Shown: positions 53,017 to 62,193, counted from the stretch's first letter. The stretch is DNA of 64,000 bases from UBA5109 sp965661005 (GCA_965661005.1 CBFICB010000004.1:1-64000), one strand, 5' to 3'. Numbers and translations: made by a program. The notes: generated from the sequence alone by a model not told the origin.

Positions 53017-54486
53017 TTAGCGTGGATAAAATGGTGGGATTTTTGCGTCAATATTGACCCATATGGATTTGGCAACAGTATATTCACGCATCGCCTCAAA
53101 TCCCATTTCACGGCCATAGCCTGAGCGGCCAACACCGCCAAATGGACTTGCAGGGTTTACACGCTTGTAGCAGTTAATCCACACCATACCAGCGTGTATT
53201 TCACGAGCAAATTTATGTGCTCTGGAAATATTGCTGGTCCATAAACCGCTACCCAGGCCATATTCAGTAGCGTTAGCTAGTTCCATGGCCTCTTCATCTG
53301 TTTTGAAAGTGGTCACAACAACAAAAGGACCAAATACTTCTTCATGAAAAACTCTGTCGGTGGGCTTGCACTTAACGATAGTCGGCATAACAAAACAACC
53401 TTTTTTAAGCGTTTCGTCATCAGGCTGGTGACCGCCAGTTAAAAATTCACCACCTTGTTCTTTCGCAACTTCACAATATTCCAATACGCGGTCAAGATGC
53501 ATTTGAGATGTGAGAGGGCCCATTTCAGTACTCGGATCAGCTGGATCTCCGACTTTGATGCTTTTCGCTAAAGCAGTGAATTTCTCAAGAAATTCATCAA
53601 CAACATTTTCGTGGATAATTAAACGAGATCCTGCAATACAGGCTTGTCCCTGATTATGAAAAATGGCAAATGCAGATCCACCGACAGCAGCAGGGATATT
53701 GGCATCTTCGAAAATAATGTTGGCGCCCTTGCCACCTAATTCCAGTTGTACTTTTTTAATGGTTTTAGCAGAGGCTTCAATAATTTTTTCACCAACAGCT
53801 GTAGAGCCAGTGAAGCAAATCTTGCCAACATCTTCATGCTCAGCCAAATGCTGGCCAGCAATACTGCCTCTACCAACAAGGACGTTAACAACGCCAGCAG
53901 GGATGCCAACTTCCATCATAAGGTCTGCAATTCTCAGGGTTGATAGGGGCGTTAACTCAGCTGGTTTAATGACGACTGTGTTGCCAGCCGCCAGGGCAGG
54001 TGCCATTTTCCAGCTGGTAAACATTAATGGGAAATTCCAGGGAACAATCTGGCCAACAACACCAATTGGCTGGCGATCCATATAGTTTAGGAACCCAGAA
54101 TCAACAGGGATAACCGAGCCTTCAAGTTTGTCAGCCATGCCTCCGAAATAGCGGAAGCAGTAGGCTGTTCTCTGCACGTCTAGATTACGTGTGTCGCGAA
54201 TAGGGTGCCCAGTATCCATCGTTTCAATCTGAGCAAGCTCTTCGGCATGTTCTTCAATTTTATCAGCTAACTTGAGTAAGAAATTTCCTCGCTCAGAAGC
54301 ACTAAATGACTTCCATACTTCTAAGGCGGCTTTCGCTGCCGCAACAGCCTTATCAACATCGGCTTCTTTAGCTTCCGCTACTTTGGTAATGAGTGAATTA
54401 TCATAAGGGTTTAGAACGTCAATGGTGGTGCCAGCTTCACCGTCCACCCATTCACCGTTAATTAGCAGTTTGTCTATAATTTTCAT
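53017..54486 (-). CDS. 4-hydroxymuconic semialdehyde dehydrogenase (aldehyde dehydrogenase family)
   Basis: A 489-residue ALDH with catalytic Cys in NQGQACIAGSR, Glu in QLELGGKGAN, and nucleotide-binding PWNFPLMFTSWK and GSTAVGEKI motifs. Placement directly after the hydroquinone dioxygenase genes and before maleylacetate reductase defines the expected substrate, 4-hydroxymuconic semialdehyde, giving maleylacetate with NAD(P)+. Generic betaine-aldehyde-type activity cannot be excluded from sequence alone. Confidence 0.88.
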   Translation of the reverse strand: MKIIDKLLINGEWVDGEAGTTIDVLNPYDNSLITKVAEAKEADVDKAVAAAKAALEVWKSFSASERGNFLLKLADKIEEHAEELAQIETMDTGHPIRDTRNLDVQRTAYCFRYFGGMADKLEGSVIPVDSGFLNYMDRQPIGVVGQIVPWNFPLMFTSWKMAPALAAGNTVVIKPAELTPLSTLRIADLMMEVGIPAGVVNVLVGRGSIAGQHLAEHEDVGKICFTGSTAVGEKIIEASAKTIKKVQLELGGKGANIIFEDANIPAAVGGSAFAIFHNQGQACIAGSRLIIHENVVDEFLEKFTALAKSIKVGDPADPSTEMGPLTSQMHLDRVLEYCEVAKEQGGEFLTGGHQPDDETLKKGCFVMPTIVKCKPTDRVFHEEVFGPFVVVTTFKTDEEAMELANATEYGLGSGLWTSNISRAHKFAREIHAGMVWINCYKRVNPASPFGGVGRSGYGREMGFEAMREYTVAKSIWVNIDAKIPPFYPR

Positions 54487-54510
54487 AGTGATCCATGCTT
54501 ATTTATTGAG

Positions 54511-54544
54511 AAAAAAAGCTGCTACTCAGAATTGAGTAGCAGCT
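54511..54544 (-). terminator. Strong intra-operon terminator after the hydroquinone dioxygenase genes
   Basis: A perfect 12-bp stem (AGCTGCTACTCA/TGAGTAGCAGCT, four-base loop) is followed on the minus strand by seven T. It lies between the dioxygenase large subunit and the aldehyde dehydrogenase. Confidence 0.9.
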
Positions 54545-54584
54545 ATTTGAAGTACGAACTTATAAGTATTAATGAAAAGAGTTT

Positions 54585-55559
54585 TTAAAACTCAACGCCT
54601 ACTCTAGGCACAGTTCCATCTTTAATTTTTTCCATGATTTCAGGAGAACCGTTCTCCCAAACAATCAGCATAGAGCGTTTAGGTGAGTAACCCTGATGGC
54701 GAATGTCGGCTGGCATACAGGCAACATCTCCGGCGCGCATTACTAAAGAAGCGCGTGGCTTACTGCTTTTTCCATCCTTAATGTCCCAAATGATTTCATC
54801 AGAAACTTGGACAAACCATTCTACGCGGTCGTTACCGTGTTCGACTGGAAGAATATATTCTTCAGTAGTAGGGCAAAGCAGGCTTTGCTTGCAGATAGAG
54901 ACAATGGAAGGGTTCCAGGTAACGTCAGATCTTGATAGATGAGCCCAAAGATTAAAACCATGAATTTGATCTTCGAAACCAGGCTCGGCATCAACCACAG
55001 GCTGTGACTGATCAACATCTTTAAAATGCCTGTTAACCGTATAACCAGTTTCGTCAGAACGAATTTCTGTGTCGCCTGGGATGCCGATCATGCGTTGAGC
55101 GACTTGGCGAGTACGTGAGATTGCTTCGTCGTTGTTACCATTTTTTGGTCCCCAGGCAGTACCTGTTTCTTGAGGGGCGGCAAAAGGGTCAAAGCCTTCG
55201 ATAGTCCAGTCGGACAACATCGCCTGAAAGACTTCCATAAGCTCTTCTGAAGGGAAGTTTTCCATGAAGTCTTTACCATTATTGACATATTCTACGTTCA
55301 TGGTGCCAATAAACATATCGACATTGCCATAATGGTTAGTTGTACCAAATACGTCATCAAAATTCACTGTGCCGTAGAAAAAGCCCCATGCGATATCACG
55401 CATCAGTGCTTTCAAGAAGGCGTCAATTGGCATGACATACTCGCCATCTGGATAATCAATATAAGCGAAATACTCGTCACGGCGAAAAGTAAAGCTACCG
55501 GCAGAAAAGTTTTGGTAGCCGGTTTGTTCGTTGTTTACTAAAGCTGTTAAATTTGTCAT
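54585..55559 (-). CDS. Hydroquinone 1,2-dioxygenase large subunit
   Basis: A 324-residue cupin-like Fe(II) enzyme of the HapCD/PnpCD type. His241-x-Asn243-x3-Glu247 (VEHGNDRVEW) and His288 (IRHQGYS) reproduce the ligand pattern, including the 47-residue spacing, that I recall for the PnpCD structure (His256, Asn258, Glu262, His303). With the small subunit it opens hydroquinone to 4-hydroxymuconic semialdehyde. It is the second gene of the operon; a strong terminator follows. Confidence 0.9.
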   Translation of the reverse strand: MTNLTALVNNEQTGYQNFSAGSFTFRRDEYFAYIDYPDGEYVMPIDAFLKALMRDIAWGFFYGTVNFDDVFGTTNHYGNVDMFIGTMNVEYVNNGKDFMENFPSEELMEVFQAMLSDWTIEGFDPFAAPQETGTAWGPKNGNNDEAISRTRQVAQRMIGIPGDTEIRSDETGYTVNRHFKDVDQSQPVVDAEPGFEDQIHGFNLWAHLSRSDVTWNPSIVSICKQSLLCPTTEEYILPVEHGNDRVEWFVQVSDEIIWDIKDGKSSKPRASLVMRAGDVACMPADIRHQGYSPKRSMLIVWENGSPEIMEKIKDGTVPRVGVEF

Positions 55560-55628
55560 TGATATATTCCTATTTTGTCTCTCGTTATGTGTTGCTAATG
55601 TAGTCTTTTGGTGATTAATGTCAATAGC

Positions 55629-56132
55629 TTAAGTAAGGCAGATTTCATTCCATTTTTCATTAGATTCGTCACCCAATATAGCCTGGAATACTAATGTGGC
55701 TGGTTTGGCAGCTTTAAATGAGTATGCAACCTTTTCAGGTAATAGTGCCTGATGGCCACGGTTTAATGTGATTTTACCCATATATTGACCAGCGGGCTTG
55801 CCTTCTAAGCGGAAAGAACCGTCTTTTTCATCATCAATAAAGCTGGTGTCGTCCAATTTAATATAATGTACTTCAACGTCGTAATCAAAAGCGATTGCAA
55901 ATTCATCATGTGCGCAGGTATACCAGGGAGACTCTCCTTCTGCACGGCATGATTCCAGAGTGTATACCAAGTTTTTGGCTACTACGATACGCTCATAGGG
56001 AGCTGATGCATTTGCTGCAACTTCATAGACGTTTGAGAAGACGTAGTCTTTGATGTTGCCGCTAACCATCTGCACGCCACCTTTATTGTAATCATCAATG
56101 GATGCAAACGTTGTTTTATATTCCACAGACAT
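55629..56132 (-). CDS. Hydroquinone 1,2-dioxygenase small subunit
   Basis: A 167-residue cupin-like protein matching the small subunit of two-component hydroquinone dioxygenases in size (about 18 kDa) and in genetic position just before the large subunit. Segments VYEVAANASAPYERIVVAKNLVYTLESCRAEGESPWYTCAHDEFAIAFDYDVEVHYIKLDD and NRGHQALLPEKVAYSF are visible. First gene of the leftward operon, divergent from the IclR regulator; an operator with three half-sites lies at 56270-56304. Confidence 0.88.
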   Translation of the reverse strand: MSVEYKTTFASIDDYNKGGVQMVSGNIKDYVFSNVYEVAANASAPYERIVVAKNLVYTLESCRAEGESPWYTCAHDEFAIAFDYDVEVHYIKLDDTSFIDDEKDGSFRLEGKPAGQYMGKITLNRGHQALLPEKVAYSFKAAKPATLVFQAILGDESNEKWNEICLT

Positions 56133-56269
56133 ACTTACTCTCCTGTATTTAAAAATTTATTTAATGTTTTTTTGTTGTTGTTCGGTAAAGTTAGATCAGT
56201 ATATCTCACTCTGCATTGACAGGGATCAATAATGAACATTCTCAGTGAGTTATCCTTAATCTTGACAAA

Positions 56270-56304
56270 GTTCACATAGCGAACTAATGTGACCTACTGC
56301 GAAC
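56270..56304. promoter_or_regulatory. IclR-type operator, three half-sites (copy 1)
   Basis: GTTC at 56270, GAAC at 56281 and GAAC at 56301 form a palindrome (7-bp spacer) plus a direct repeat. The same geometry recurs at 59596-59630. In PcaU/PobR of Acinetobacter the operator is known to consist of three half-sites, two as a palindrome and one as a direct repeat. Confidence 0.72.
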
Positions 56305-56328
56305 TTATTAAAAAAAAGATGATGCTAA

Positions 56329-57135
56329 ATGAGTGCAGAAAAGTCAAGTGTTATCGGGGCTGACAATAGGGATTATGTTACCTCATTAGAGCGGGGATTG
56401 GCAGTGCTTAGCTGCTTTGATAAAAACCGCTGTAAACTCAGTCTTAGTGAAGTCGCTAAGCATACTGGTTTTGCTCGCGCGACGGCGAGAAGGTTTTTGC
56501 ATACCCTGCATGCCCTGGGATATGTAGAAACTGATGGCAAGTTTTTCTGGCTATCCCCAAAAGTATTAAATTTAGGCTTTGCCTATCTAAGTTCTCAGCC
56601 TTTGGTCGAGTTGATTCAGCCTTATATTAGAGAGGTGAGTGATAATACCTGTGAATCCTGCTCGGTTTCTGTGCTCGATCTGCCAGATATAGTCTATGTT
56701 GCCCGGAGTCTTACTCAGCAAATAATGTCGGTGAGTCTGCATATTGGTACACGTCTACCGGCAATTAGCACGTCTATGGGTAGAGTTTTGCTGGCCGCAC
56801 TGTCTGATACAGAAGTTGAAAGCTTCATAAATTCATCGAATATAGAAAAGCATACAAAACATACACTTATAGATAATATCTCTATTTTACATGAAGTTAA
56901 ATTGGCCAGAAGCCAGGGTTATTCTCTAGTGAATCAGGAACTTGAAATTGGGCTTTGTTCGGTATCTGTTCCCATCTTAAACAAAGATGGTAAAGCGGTA
57001 GCTGCAATTAATATTAGCTCTCAACCGCAAAAGATGGACAAGAAGCGTCTGAAGAATGACTTAATTCCAAATTTGCAAGCAGCTGCCAGAAAAATTTCTG
57101 AGGTGTTACCTGCAGATGAGAGCTTGTTACATTAG
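56329..57135 (+). CDS. IclR-family regulator (PcaU/PobR/PcaR-like)
   Basis: A 268-residue regulator: N-terminal winged HTH (about 15-75: SLERGLAVLSCFDKNRCKLSLSEVAKHTGFARATARRFLHTLHALGYVE) and C-terminal effector domain (about 85-258, with ARSLTQQIMSVSLHIGTRLPAISTSMGRVLLA). The pattern is the PcaU/PobR/CatR branch that activates aromatic catabolism in response to intermediates. It is divergent from the hydroquinone dioxygenase genes and convergent with the CoA-transferase gene (2 bp apart). It is the natural candidate to bind both operators. Confidence 0.92.
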   Translation: MSAEKSSVIGADNRDYVTSLERGLAVLSCFDKNRCKLSLSEVAKHTGFARATARRFLHTLHALGYVETDGKFFWLSPKVLNLGFAYLSSQPLVELIQPYIREVSDNTCESCSVSVLDLPDIVYVARSLTQQIMSVSLHIGTRLPAISTSMGRVLLAALSDTEVESFINSSNIEKHTKHTLIDNISILHEVKLARSQGYSLVNQELEIGLCSVSVPILNKDGKAVAAINISSQPQKMDKKRLKNDLIPNLQAAARKISEVLPADESLLH

Positions 57136-57137
57136 AT

Positions 57138-58487
57138 TTAGTCTTCCAATGCTACTCTATATTTTGCTGAAGTCTTTTCAGCGATTTCCTCAAGACTAGA
57201 ACCTGGCATTACTTTAACCAGGACAATTTCACCTTCAATAAATCGGAACATCGCTAGTTCAGTAATCACTACGTCAACCACGCCAAGTGCGGTTAAGGGT
57301 AGTGCACAATTAGGCACGATCTTGGGTGCACCGTCACGACTAGTATGAGTCATGGTAACAATCAGGCGTTTTGAGCCTGATGACAGGTCCATAGCACCGC
57401 CGACACCCAGCAAGGGCTTGCCGGGTACAGCCCAGTTCGCTAGATTGGCTGCTTCATCGACTTCTAGGCCGCCAATAACTGAAACATCAACATGTCCACC
57501 TCTAATCATGCCGAATGAAGTACACGAATCGAAATAACTGGCGCCAGGCAGTTCGCTGACAGGCATTTTTCCTGCATTAACCGGGTAATCCATCGCTCCG
57601 CCGGAATCAGGGCGCGGCCCTACACCCAACATACCGTTCTCAGTGTGCATAAAAATGCCATGTTCAGGGGTAATAAGATCAGCTACAAGCGTTGGTATGC
57701 CAATACCGAGATTAACCACATCGCCTGGCTTGAGTTCTGCCAAAGCAGCTTTTGCAATGTTCATGCGAGACTCATCAACATTGTCACTTTTTGGCGGTAC
57801 AGAGGCAGATGAACCTAAATCTTCAAGTGTTAATTTGGCTTCCACTAAAAAATCGACAAAACAGCCCTGAGTATGGATCTGATTTGGATCGAGCTCGCCA
57901 ACTGGCACAATTTCTTCTACTTCAGCAATAACCACTGTTGCGGCAGTAGCTGCAGCCTGATTAAAGTTATTTTCAGTCATGCGATATTGTAGATTCCCTG
58001 CGGTATCTGCTTTCCAGGCTCGAATTAAAGCAACTTCACCATATAAAGGCGGGATCAGCACCATATCTTTGCCATTGATGTTTCGAGATTCGCGACCTTC
58101 GGCTAGTACAGTGCCAGCAGAAGTGGGCGTAAAAAAACCACCTAAACCTGCACCACCAGCACGCATAGCCTCACAAAGTGTTCCCTGCGGTAGTAATTCG
58201 ACTTCCAATTCTCCGGCCTGGGAAGCTTTTACAGCCTCAGGATTACTGGTAAAGAAAGAGCCAATAGCTTTTTTAATCTGACCATTACGCAGCAAGCGGC
58301 CGCCACCCAAGCCTGGTTCGCCAACGTTATTGCCTACATAGGTTAGGTCTTTCACATTCGTTTCGGCAATCGCATTTAATAAATGCACAGGGTTTCCTGT
58401 CATGCCGAAACCACCAACGATTAGAGTATCTCCATCAGTTACTTTTGCTGCAGCTTCCGCTAGAGTTATTTGTGGTACTACCTTCAT
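57138..58487 (-). CDS. Fused 3-oxoadipate CoA-transferase (alpha + beta subunits in one chain)
   Basis: A 449-residue class I CoA-transferase. Residues 1-225 correspond to the alpha subunit (TLIVGGFGMTGNPVHLL...YVGNNVGEPGLGGGRLL...GVFF-type loop) and 240-449 to the beta subunit (VVNLGIGIPTLVADL...MHTENGMLGVGP with catalytic Glu). PcaI and PcaJ are usually separate proteins. It charges 3-oxoadipate with CoA from succinyl-CoA before PcaF. Other 3-oxoacids, including acetoacetate, are possible substrates. Follows the intradiol dioxygenase by 48 bp. Confidence 0.87.
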   Translation of the reverse strand: MKVVPQITLAEAAAKVTDGDTLIVGGFGMTGNPVHLLNAIAETNVKDLTYVGNNVGEPGLGGGRLLRNGQIKKAIGSFFTSNPEAVKASQAGELEVELLPQGTLCEAMRAGGAGLGGFFTPTSAGTVLAEGRESRNINGKDMVLIPPLYGEVALIRAWKADTAGNLQYRMTENNFNQAAATAATVVIAEVEEIVPVGELDPNQIHTQGCFVDFLVEAKLTLEDLGSSASVPPKSDNVDESRMNIAKAALAELKPGDVVNLGIGIPTLVADLITPEHGIFMHTENGMLGVGPRPDSGGAMDYPVNAGKMPVSELPGASYFDSCTSFGMIRGGHVDVSVIGGLEVDEAANLANWAVPGKPLLGVGGAMDLSSGSKRLIVTMTHTSRDGAPKIVPNCALPLTALGVVDVVITELAMFRFIEGEIVLVKVMPGSSLEEIAEKTSAKYRVALED

Positions 58488-58535
58488 ATTTCCTCGCAGT
58501 AATAGTTGATCAAGTGATCTTTATTTACGCAACTG

Positions 58536-59420
58536 TTATTTGCTCTTCATTAGTGTGAAGTCAAAATCTACATGTTCAAATGGTGTTGGAATATTAAGCT
58601 TTTGCGCTAAGGCTTCGTCGTTGCTTTCGTTGTAAATCCCAACCAAAGTTTCTTTGGTAGCAAAAACCGCATCAGAATCAAGGTATTGATCACCATCAGT
58701 GAAGATTTGTGTGACCAGTCGATCATAACCTGGTGCAGTAATAATAAAATGTAAATGACCTGGACGCATGGTGTGACGACCACAGGCAAATAACATTTTA
58801 CCTACTGGACCATCGGTAGGAATCGAGTAGTGCTCCGGCTTTTCAGTTGCAAATATATATTCGCCATCGTCTGCTGTAGTAAATACGCCACATAGATTAT
58901 GGTCAGGCATATTTTCATCTTGCATATGGTAAAAGCCTTCGCTGGAAGATTGCCAGACATCCAACTTGGCGCCAGCTACGGGGTTACCGTCTTCATCTAT
59001 AACCTTGCCTGAAACAACTGCAGGAATGCCATTTTCAGTCGTTTTGCGCGCAATATTTCCACCCATCTCCATTTCAGGTGCTCCTGGTTGATAGAATGGG
59101 CCCAATACCGCATTTTCGGTACCTACACCTTTACGTTGATGATTTAGTGAGTCAACTAGAGATGAAGCACCCAGGGTGTCTGAAAGTAGAATAAACTCCT
59201 GACGCACATCGTCACACATATGTCCGGTTGCTGTCAGAAATTGAATAGCTGCAAACCATTCCTCTTCGGTCAGCTCGACATCTTTGATGAAGGCATGAAT
59301 ATGACTAATCAAAGAAAGCATAATTTGATTTAAACGCGGGTCTTTTATTTTTGCACCATATTCTTCCAGTACGGCTTCAGGTAAATTATTCATTCCAAAA
59401 TCTTTGACTTGTACGCTCAT
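58536..59420 (-). CDS. Intradiol dioxygenase, probable hydroxyquinol 1,2-dioxygenase
   Basis: A 294-residue Fe(III) enzyme. Iron ligands are Tyr164 (EGFYHMQ), Tyr198 (EHYSIP), His222 and His224 (RPGHLHF). The N-terminal helical dimerisation domain (about 1-110) is that of catechol/hydroxyquinol 1,2-dioxygenases, and VDSLNHQRKGVGTENAVLGPFY fits the hydroxyquinol branch. It converts benzene-1,2,4-triol to maleylacetate. The operator at 59596-59630 lies upstream and it is co-directed with the CoA-transferase gene. Confidence 0.9.
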   Translation of the reverse strand: MSVQVKDFGMNNLPEAVLEEYGAKIKDPRLNQIMLSLISHIHAFIKDVELTEEEWFAAIQFLTATGHMCDDVRQEFILLSDTLGASSLVDSLNHQRKGVGTENAVLGPFYQPGAPEMEMGGNIARKTTENGIPAVVSGKVIDEDGNPVAGAKLDVWQSSSEGFYHMQDENMPDHNLCGVFTTADDGEYIFATEKPEHYSIPTDGPVGKMLFACGRHTMRPGHLHFIITAPGYDRLVTQIFTDGDQYLDSDAVFATKETLVGIYNESNDEALAQKLNIPTPFEHVDFDFTLMKSK

Positions 59421-59595
59421 GGTTTATTTCCTCTAATTATAATTAACTATATTTAATTGAAAGCTGATCGAATTAATTCGACCAGATAAAGTCGTGTCAG
59501 CATTCAATCAAGATACTTGGTGCTGTGCAAGTAGCATCGTTGTTATGAATCAAAATTCCTTAAATAAGTCATTAATTCAGAAGGGTATATCGAAT

Positions 59596-59630
59596 GTTCG
59601 TACTGTGAACAAAAGTTATTCTATGCGAAC
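59596..59630. promoter_or_regulatory. IclR-type operator, three half-sites (copy 2)
   Basis: GTTC at 59596, GAAC at 59607 and GAAC at 59627: the same offsets (0, 11, 31) and the same orientation as the copy at 56270. Both third half-sites read TGCGAACT. It lies 176 bp upstream of the intradiol dioxygenase start. Confidence 0.72.
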
Positions 59631-59819
59631 TGTTAGATTTTCTTCAAACTAAAGCAAAGTGTCAAGAGCCGATTCTAACTAATGATAAAAAAATAGTTTT
59701 TATTCAGTGCACAGGCATTGCAAATGTAGCCGTCATATAACAAGAGGTTTTGGGAAATGATGGACAATAAAGTAACGCGACCTGTTTAGTGATTATTATA
59801 AATTTATGATAATGAGAAA

Positions 59820-59864
59820 TGGCGCTCCGGAGAGGATTCGAACCTCTGACCTGCCCCTTAGGAG
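59820..59864 (-). other. 3'-half fragment of tRNA-Arg(CCT), probable attachment-site remnant
   Basis: On the minus strand the sequence begins at the anticodon loop CTCCTAA, continues through GGGGCAGG, the T-arm AGAGG-TTCGAAT-CCTCT and acceptor CCGGAGC, and ends G-CCA. The bases before the loop do not pair with GGGGC and no D-arm or 5' acceptor exists. Loss exactly at the anticodon loop is what tyrosine-recombinase integration into a tRNA gene leaves behind. Confidence 0.8.
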
Positions 59865-60163
59865 ACAATCATGCTGTCTAACAATACCTATATATTCCAA
59901 TGGCTTATAAAGTAAAGCACCATAGAGCTGTCCACTTTATATTATTAACTCTATCTATTCAATTCCTAGAAAGCTTAATTGGCTATGTTATGCATACGGT
60001 ATTGCATACGGTTGAGGGCAGGGGTGAGGTCTAATTAGACACCGGGGGTGGTCTTCACAGTTGTGTAGTTTAAGTAGTACCTGCGTAGACACATTAGAGG
60101 CAATTTTAGAAAAAAGGACTACTCTAAGACAGCTCTTTAGAGTTTAAATTATCCTTTGTAGTG
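59865..60163. other. Element-internal noncoding stretch with GCATACGGT repeats
   Basis: No gene is visible. At 59992-60012 TGCATACGGT occurs twice, 12 bp apart; its ACGGTAT core resembles the arm-like repeats before the integrase (62194-62230). Confidence 0.4.
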
Positions 60164-61171
60164 CTACTGGAAAAGAAATAATTTAGGGAAAGCTCCTAGG
60201 CCTGCATCTACCCATGTTGAACCATCTGAACTAGTCTTCACTGTTCCATACGATACTGGCTCTACTGCACCACAAAGTTCTAAATGAGTTCTTGTTGGTG
60301 CAGAATAGACTGCTACAGCCCAATATTTAGTATTGGATTGAAGATCGATACCGTCTGAACCAAAGTAGCCCTGGATATATAGCCGATTAGTTGTATATGA
60401 GTTGCCTGAAGAATCATTAACTGTATCAATATCTAATCCATACGTTCCATTACCAGCCACGGCAGTAGCGATAGAAGTGCCTGATGGTGCTCCAGCATTA
60501 TCCGCGTGTATTTCAATTCGGGTGGGAACTAACGGGCCAGAAGTTGGCCCAGATGTTAATAGCCCTATCCCGATATATTGGCTATTCACTATAGATGAGC
60601 TAATGAAATCTAACTGATCTGTATAAAACGGTACGGCTATATATTGATAATCGCTATTAGGGGAATCTTGGCTTTGACAAATATCAGCGCCTTGGTAAAA
60701 AGTAGTGACTAAGGGCTTTGTTGTAACGTTGTAATCTAAACTTTGTGAGCCTACATTCGCTGTATATACACAAGATTGCCCCCATGATGGACTAGTACTT
60801 CTAATGCTAAGGGTGTCATCCCCAGCTAAGGTTGTAAAAGATCCGCTAACTAGATCTCCGTTCTTTAATAAGTTTACGCCATCAGACGAACATGTGCTGC
60901 CAGTAATAAGTTCCGTGTAGATATTGTCACTTCCAACGTCCGTTATTGCTATCGAATTTGAAGTGATTACTTCGTTTCGATTAACAAGCAAATCATCAGT
61001 AAAGGTTTGTGATGTGGCCGTAATCTTCCTCTTTGGAAGAAGGCCTGAGTTATCTTTATCAACCCATTCTTCAAACTTCGGAGCTATGACAGTTATATTG
61101 CGGTTAGCATAGTAAGTTTCTACATTAGTTCTGATAGCGTTTAAATCAATCTGGGCACTTGCGTTATCAAT
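60164..61171 (-). pseudogene. 5'-truncated gene for a beta-rich, probably exported protein
   Basis: The frame is open from the integrase junction at about 61171 down to 60164 (about 335 residues) but has no ATG or signal peptide at its start; the first internal start candidate is a TTG at 60991. The visible chain is Ser/Thr/Gly/Asp-rich and beta-like: VDKDNSGLLPKRK, then ITSNSIAITDVGSDN, RIEIHADNAGAPSGTSIATA and LYIQGYFGSDGIDLQSNTKYWAVAVY. That last part recalls choice-of-anchor/carbohydrate-binding sandwich domains. The N-terminus was lost in a deletion that joined it to the integrase. Function unknown. Confidence 0.7.
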
Positions 61172-62156
61172 TGCTGTATCCCATCGTCCTCAGAGCCGTT
61201 CTTACGCCGTTCTCGCTTAGGGGTCTGCTTGCTCCTCTGGCGCTAGGAAATACATATTTACCTCGTCCTGTATGCATGTGTATCTCTTCGAGCACTGATA
61301 CAGCTTGCTTGGATAGCGGTACAATGTGGTCCAACCCCATCTTCATTTTAGCTCCTGGCAACTCCCAACGAGACTCTTGCCAGTTAATCTCTGACCACTC
61401 CATGTGTCTTATTTCTCCGGGACGCTGATAGAGCAAAATCGATATTTTTAACGCAGCGTTAACGACAATTGTTCCCTGATAAGAATCAATAGCTCTTAAT
61501 AAATGGCGTAATTGCTCTGGGTCAGTGATGGTAGGGTTATGTCTAACAGCAGGAGTGGCCTTTAGTGCGCCTACCAAATCACGGCTTGGGTCAATTTGAG
61601 CTCTATTAGTGATAATTGCATATCTAAATATTTGCCCAGTAATTTGTCTAGCGCGTTGAGGTAAGTCTGTACTGCCTCTTTGTTCTATTTTTCTAATTGC
61701 AGTAAGTATCTCTAGAGGTTTTATTTGTGAAATTGCTATGCCTCCAATATATGGAAATAAGTCCTTTTTGAGTATGGCTAAAGTTCGACTTTGGTTTCTT
61801 TTTGATGTTTCTCCTTTCTTTTGAATAAACCACTCTTCAGCAATGGCTTTAAATGTGTCACTGGCAGCAATGTTGCGAGTTAATTTTTCTAGACGCTTGT
61901 TATGTGAGGGGTCTATACCGTTTTGGAGAAGTTCGCGAGCATTTTGATGTGCAATTCTTGCATCAGCTAGACTTATGGATGGATAAATACCAAGTGCTAA
62001 TGTTTTACGTTTATAAGTAAACACATAGTCATATCTCCAATATTTACTGCCATTCTTATGAACGAGAAGATATAGTCCATTTCCATCAAATAACTTGAAG
62101 TTTTTATTTTTTGACTTGGCTTGTTTTACTTTAGTAGCGCTGAGCTTTTGTATCAT
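61167..62156 (-). pseudogene. Tyrosine-recombinase integrase (P4-type), catalytic C-terminus deleted
   Basis: Of the usual 400-odd residues, 329 remain. The arm-binding domain (MIQKLSATKVKQAKSKNKNFKLFDGNGLYL.V..NGSKYW, then RKTLALGIYPSISLADAR), the SAM-like core-binding domain (about 105-190) and the first catalytic Arg (QRPGEIRHMEW) are present. The chain stops after NGVRTALRTMGYSN, just where the family continues to the HxxR, His/Trp and Tyr catalytic residues, so it should be inactive. It is co-oriented with tRNA-Leu 173 bp upstream, the standard position for such integrases. Confidence 0.85.
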
Positions 62157-62193
62157 TATTTTTGGTCTACTGCATGTGTTATTTTAATTCTGA

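Noticed and set aside
60402..61428. Several + strand open frames in the element
   Set aside because: They overlap the headless gene and the integrase in antisense and lack ribosome sites or family motifs.
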